8,546 nucleotides of DNA from contig JAUWNT010000098.1 in the NCBI GenBank assembly GCA_030612495.1, forward strand, positions 1-8,546, written 5' to 3'. Positions 5,868 to 8,546 of the stretch are shown in pieces (the stretch's first letter is position 1; each line of letters opens with the position of its first letter). The stretch comes from Candidatus Aminicenantota bacterium (GTDB lineage: Bacteria; Acidobacteriota; Aminicenantia; UBA2199). Below the pieces are notes generated by a model. The model did no database searches and had not been told where the DNA came from. It was given only the letters and a program-made list of their open reading frames with translations. The translations under genes and the position numbers were made by a program.

Positions 5868-5907
5868 GTAATTAAATAAAAAATAAGACAACGCTAATTA
5901 AAATGCA

Positions 5908-5936
5908 TTGATTTTATTAGTTATTTCCTTTAATAT
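5908..5936 (+). promoter_or_regulatory. Promoter abutting the hybrid kinase start
   Basis: TTGATT (5908-5913), a 17-base spacer and TAATAT (5931-5936) lie six bases before the GTG at 5943. Initiation would occur at the start codon itself. No ribosome binding site is visible, and an in-frame TAA at 5931-5933 rules out an earlier start. Confidence 0.42.
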
Positions 5937-5942
5937 AACTAC

Positions 5943-8210
5943 GTGTTTAAAAGGGATAATTATCAAGAAATATTTGATATGATTAATGACGCCATATTTA
6001 TTCATGATATAGAGAATGGCGACATTTTAGATGTCAACCAGAAGATGTGTGAAATGTACGGATACTCCAAAGAAGAGGTTATGCACTTGAACCTAGAGAC
6101 CTTGAGTGAAGGTGTTCCGCCATATACAAAAACAGATGCCTTAGATAGGATGAAGAAGGGGATTGAAGGTAAGCCCCAACTCTTTGAATGGCAGGCTAAA
6201 GATAAGTCTGGCCGATTGTTCTGGGTTGAGGGTAACCTCAAAAAAGGTATCATTGGGAAAAAGGAAAGATTAATAGTAGTTGTGCGTGATATAAACGATT
6301 ACAAAAAAGCCCTTGAGAAACTACACAGGAATGAACTGCTTTATCGCACTCTATTTGAAAATGCAATCGACGCTATATTCCTGATGAGAGGAGATCGTTT
6401 CATAGAGTGTAACCTAAAAACTTTGAAGATGTTCGGATGCAGCTATGACCAAATTCTAAACCAGTCACCATATCGCTTCTCTCCAGAACTACAGCCTGAT
6501 GGACGGGATTCAAAAGAAAAGGCTCTGGAGAAGATACGATTGGCTATAAAAGGACAGCCACAGTTCTTCCAATGGCAACACATTCGTTATGACAACATGC
6601 CATTTGATGCTGAGGTTTCTCTAAATAGAGTATTACTGTCTGGCGAATTATTTATCCAGGCTATTGTGCGGGATATCACTGAACAAGTACAAGCAGAAAA
6701 GGCTCTTAAACAGAGCGAGATAAGATATCAGGTCCTATTTGAAACTGCTGCTACTGCAATGGGAATCTTTGAAGAAGATACAACAATAGCACTTATAAAC
6801 ACAGAGTTTGAGAAGCTATGCGGATATTCTAAGCACGAAATACAAGGTAAAATCAGGTGGACAGAATTTATAGCAAAAGAAGATCTAAAAAAGATGGAGA
6901 ATTATAATAGATTAAGAAGGCTTGATCCAGAATCTGCCCCAAAAAACTATGAGCTCAAGTTTATTGACAGATTGGGTAATGTCAAAGACGCCTTTATTTC
7001 TATAGCAATGATCACGGGAACAAAGAGATCTATAGCATCTATTTTAGACCTTACTGAAAAAAAGAATCTTGAATACCAGTTTCAGCATTCACAAAAAATG
7101 GAAGCCATTGGCACTCTAGCAGGTGGGATTGCCCATGACTTCAACAATTTACTTATGGCTATTCAGGGGAATATATCCATGATGTATACAGATATCGACT
7201 CCAGCCACCCTCATTACAACAGGTTGAAAAATATCGAACAATATATTCAAAGCGGGTCAGAACTAACAAAGCAACTCCTTGGTTTTGCAAGGGGCGGGAG
7301 ATATGAGACCAAACCCACAGACATCAACGCGCTGATTACCAGTACCTCTGATATGTTTAGCAGCACAAAAAAAGAGATAAAGATTTATAGAAAATATCAG
7401 GATGAAATCTGGCCTGTGGATATTGATAGAGGACAGATTGAACAGGTACTTCTTAATATTTACGTCAATGCCTGGCAAGCAATGCCAGTAGGAGGAGAGA
7501 TCTATCTAGAGACAGCTAATGTTAATCTTGACGAAAATTATGTTAAGCCATATAATGTGGCTCCTGGTAGATATGTGAAGGCATCTGTGACAGACACAGG
7601 TGCAGGCATGGATAAAGCCACAAGGCAAAAGATATTTGACCCATTCTTCACCACAAAGGATATAAGCAATGGTGCTGGACTGGGCCTGGCGTCTGCATAT
7701 GGTATCATAAAGAATCATAAAGGAATCATCAATGTATACAGTGAGAAAGGTTCAGGTACGACCATTAACATATATCTGCCTATATCAAAAATAGCTATAA
7801 AGGATTATGTAATAAAAACCAGAGGAAAAGAAATTGTAAGAGGACACGAGATAATCCTTCTAATAGATGATGAGGAAATGATTCTTGAGGTAAGCAAAGA
7901 CATTTTAGAGGAATTAGGGTATGAGGTGCTTTCTGCAAAAAGTGGCAAGGAGGCAATAGGTGTCTTTAAAAAACACAAAGATATTATTGATTTAGTTATC
8001 CTTGATATGATCATGCCTGATATGAGTGGAGGAGAGACCTATGATGCTTTAAAGGAGATAGACACAGATATCAAGGTCCTGCTTTCTACTGGATACAGCA
8101 TGAACGGTCAGGCAACCAAAATACTGGACCGTGGGTGCAATGGCTTTATTCAGAAACCCTTTAATATAAAATCTCTGTCTGAAAAAATAATGGAGATTTT
8201 GGAGAAGTGA
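5943..8210 (+). CDS. Soluble hybrid sensor histidine kinase: PAS-PAS-PAS-HisKA-HATPase-REC
   Basis: A 755-residue cytoplasmic hybrid two-component kinase with no transmembrane segment. Three PAS domains occupy about 5-120, 131-250 and 259-375; the first two are similar to each other, each with GKPQLFEWQ/GQPQFFQWQ-like sequence. HisKA follows with phospho-acceptor His398 in GGIAHDFNN (394-402). The ATPase domain shows the N box (Asn505, Asn509), the G1 box DTGAGM (551-556), the F box FDPFF (565-569) and the G2 box GAGLGL (577-582). The C-terminal receiver (about 636-755) has Asp642, Asp643, phospho-acceptor Asp688 in ILDMIMPD, Ser715/Thr716 and Lys738 in QKPF. All catalytic residues are present, so it should autophosphorylate and pass phosphate to its own receiver. 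No Hpt domain, DNA-binding regulator or partner gene lies beside it. The start is GTG; a TAA four codons upstream closes the frame. The gene is visibly richer in G+C than genes to its left, suggesting separate origin. Ligand unknown. Confidence 0.95.
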   Translation: MFKRDNYQEIFDMINDAIFIHDIENGDILDVNQKMCEMYGYSKEEVMHLNLETLSEGVPPYTKTDALDRMKKGIEGKPQLFEWQAKDKSGRLFWVEGNLKKGIIGKKERLIVVVRDINDYKKALEKLHRNELLYRTLFENAIDAIFLMRGDRFIECNLKTLKMFGCSYDQILNQSPYRFSPELQPDGRDSKEKALEKIRLAIKGQPQFFQWQHIRYDNMPFDAEVSLNRVLLSGELFIQAIVRDITEQVQAEKALKQSEIRYQVLFETAATAMGIFEEDTTIALINTEFEKLCGYSKHEIQGKIRWTEFIAKEDLKKMENYNRLRRLDPESAPKNYELKFIDRLGNVKDAFISIAMITGTKRSIASILDLTEKKNLEYQFQHSQKMEAIGTLAGGIAHDFNNLLMAIQGNISMMYTDIDSSHPHYNRLKNIEQYIQSGSELTKQLLGFARGGRYETKPTDINALITSTSDMFSSTKKEIKIYRKYQDEIWPVDIDRGQIEQVLLNIYVNAWQAMPVGGEIYLETANVNLDENYVKPYNVAPGRYVKASVTDTGAGMDKATRQKIFDPFFTTKDISNGAGLGLASAYGIIKNHKGIINVYSEKGSGTTINIYLPISKIAIKDYVIKTRGKEIVRGHEIILLIDDEEMILEVSKDILEELGYEVLSAKSGKEAIGVFKKHKDIIDLVILDMIMPDMSGGETYDALKEIDTDIKVLLSTGYSMNGQATKILDRGCNGFIQKPFNIKSLSEKIMEILEK

Positions 8211-8224
8211 GACTTCTCTTTTTT
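8202..8224 (+). terminator. Intrinsic terminator overlapping the kinase stop codon
   Basis: A seven-pair stem, GAGAAGT (8202-8208) with ACTTCTC (8212-8218), closes a three-base loop and is followed by six T residues (8219-8224). The TGA stop codon (8208-8210) lies inside the hairpin, so the terminator begins within the coding sequence. It would stop transcription before it runs into the convergent methyltransferase gene. It is not a terminator for the opposite strand, where no T-run follows. Confidence 0.85.
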
Positions 8225-8239
8225 AATAAACGGATTATA

Positions 8240-8546
8240 TCATTTTTTTTTCTGTGCTCGGAAATAGAGCACACCACCATTTGTATCTAAACGATTATAT
8301 ATTAAGCCATTACGAGAGCAGGCATCCTGGATGTCCGCTTCATAAAAAGAATGAAGGTCTCGCTTGTCTGAAATTTTCTTCCATGTAAAATCGAATTCTT
8401 TGCTGATTCCAACAACAGGAGTGCTGCATACAAATACCCCACCCTTTTTTAGCACCCTTGATATTTCTGCAATAGCCATATGATATTCAGGTATCATATG
8501 CAAGGCTGTGTCCATTAAAACAAAGTCAAAAGATTCATCATCAAAA
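8240..8546 (-). CDS. Class I SAM-dependent methyltransferase (5' part off window)
   Basis: The frame stays open to the right edge, giving 101 residues ending at TGA 8240-8242. The visible part starts FDDESFDFVLMDTALHMIPE, continues with AIAEISRVLKKGGVFVCSTP and has a C-terminal beta-rich segment ending in LYFRAQKKK. FD(F)V...LH-IPE...EI-RVLK-GG is the post-motif I to motif III pattern of type 11/class I methyltransferases that use S-adenosylmethionine. The glycine-rich SAM-binding motif I would lie upstream, outside the window. An internal ATG at 8515 is not the start, because the family pattern clearly begins before it. It converges on the hybrid kinase and shares that gene's higher G+C. Substrate cannot be deduced: small-molecule, lipid quinone and sugar methyltransferases all look like this. 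Confidence 0.85.
   Translation of the reverse strand, partial: FDDESFDFVLMDTALHMIPEYHMAIAEISRVLKKGGVFVCSTPVVGISKEFDFTWKKISDKRDLHSFYEADIQDACSRNGLIYNRLDTNGGVLYFRAQKKK

Noticed and set aside
6002..8014. Minus-strand open frames under the hybrid kinase
   Set aside because: All lie opposite conserved PAS, kinase or receiver domains and have no recognisable domains of their own.

Overview
This is an AT-rich window from a Gram-negative-type (diderm) bacterium. The evidence is periplasmic Spy/CpxP-type proteins, a zinc-finger membrane anti-sigma factor and an AmgK-type sugar kinase. I cannot place it in a phylum. No rRNA, tRNA, CRISPR array or insertion sequence is visible.

Layout, left to right. 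(1) 1-485, minus: a CDP-alcohol phosphatidyltransferase (PgsA-like) cut by the left edge. (2) 615-1520, plus: a SpoIIE/RsbU-type PP2C phosphatase, divergent from (1). (3) 1527-3511, minus: a tight four-gene operon of ECF sigma factor, zinc-finger anti-sigma factor, membrane-anchored Spy/CpxP-like protein and secreted Spy/CpxP-like protein, joined by overlaps of 4, 11 and 1 bases. This looks like an envelope-stress or periplasmic sensing module. (4) 3564-4697, minus: a GT4 glycosyltransferase. (5) 4777-4891: a GC-rich island with a closing stem and nested helices, very unlike its AT-rich surroundings and best read as a structured RNA, probably on the minus strand. (6) 4936-5832, minus: an AmgK/COG3178-type small-molecule kinase. 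(7) 5943-8210, plus: a soluble PAS-PAS-PAS-histidine kinase-receiver hybrid ending in an intrinsic terminator. (8) 8240-8546, minus: the C-terminal part of a class I SAM methyltransferase cut by the right edge.

Themes. Genes 1 to 6 concern the envelope (phospholipid head groups, glycans, possibly cell-wall sugar recycling) and envelope-stress signalling. The last two genes are visibly richer in G+C than everything to their left, which suggests a different origin. Four gene heads have promoter-like elements placed so that transcription would begin on or beside the start codon, with no Shine-Dalgarno sequence. The internal genes of the sigma operon do have ribosome binding sites. This suggests leaderless mRNAs for the first genes of transcription units.

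The best candidates for something undescribed are the RNA at 4777-4891 and the sigma/anti-sigma/double-Spy operon.
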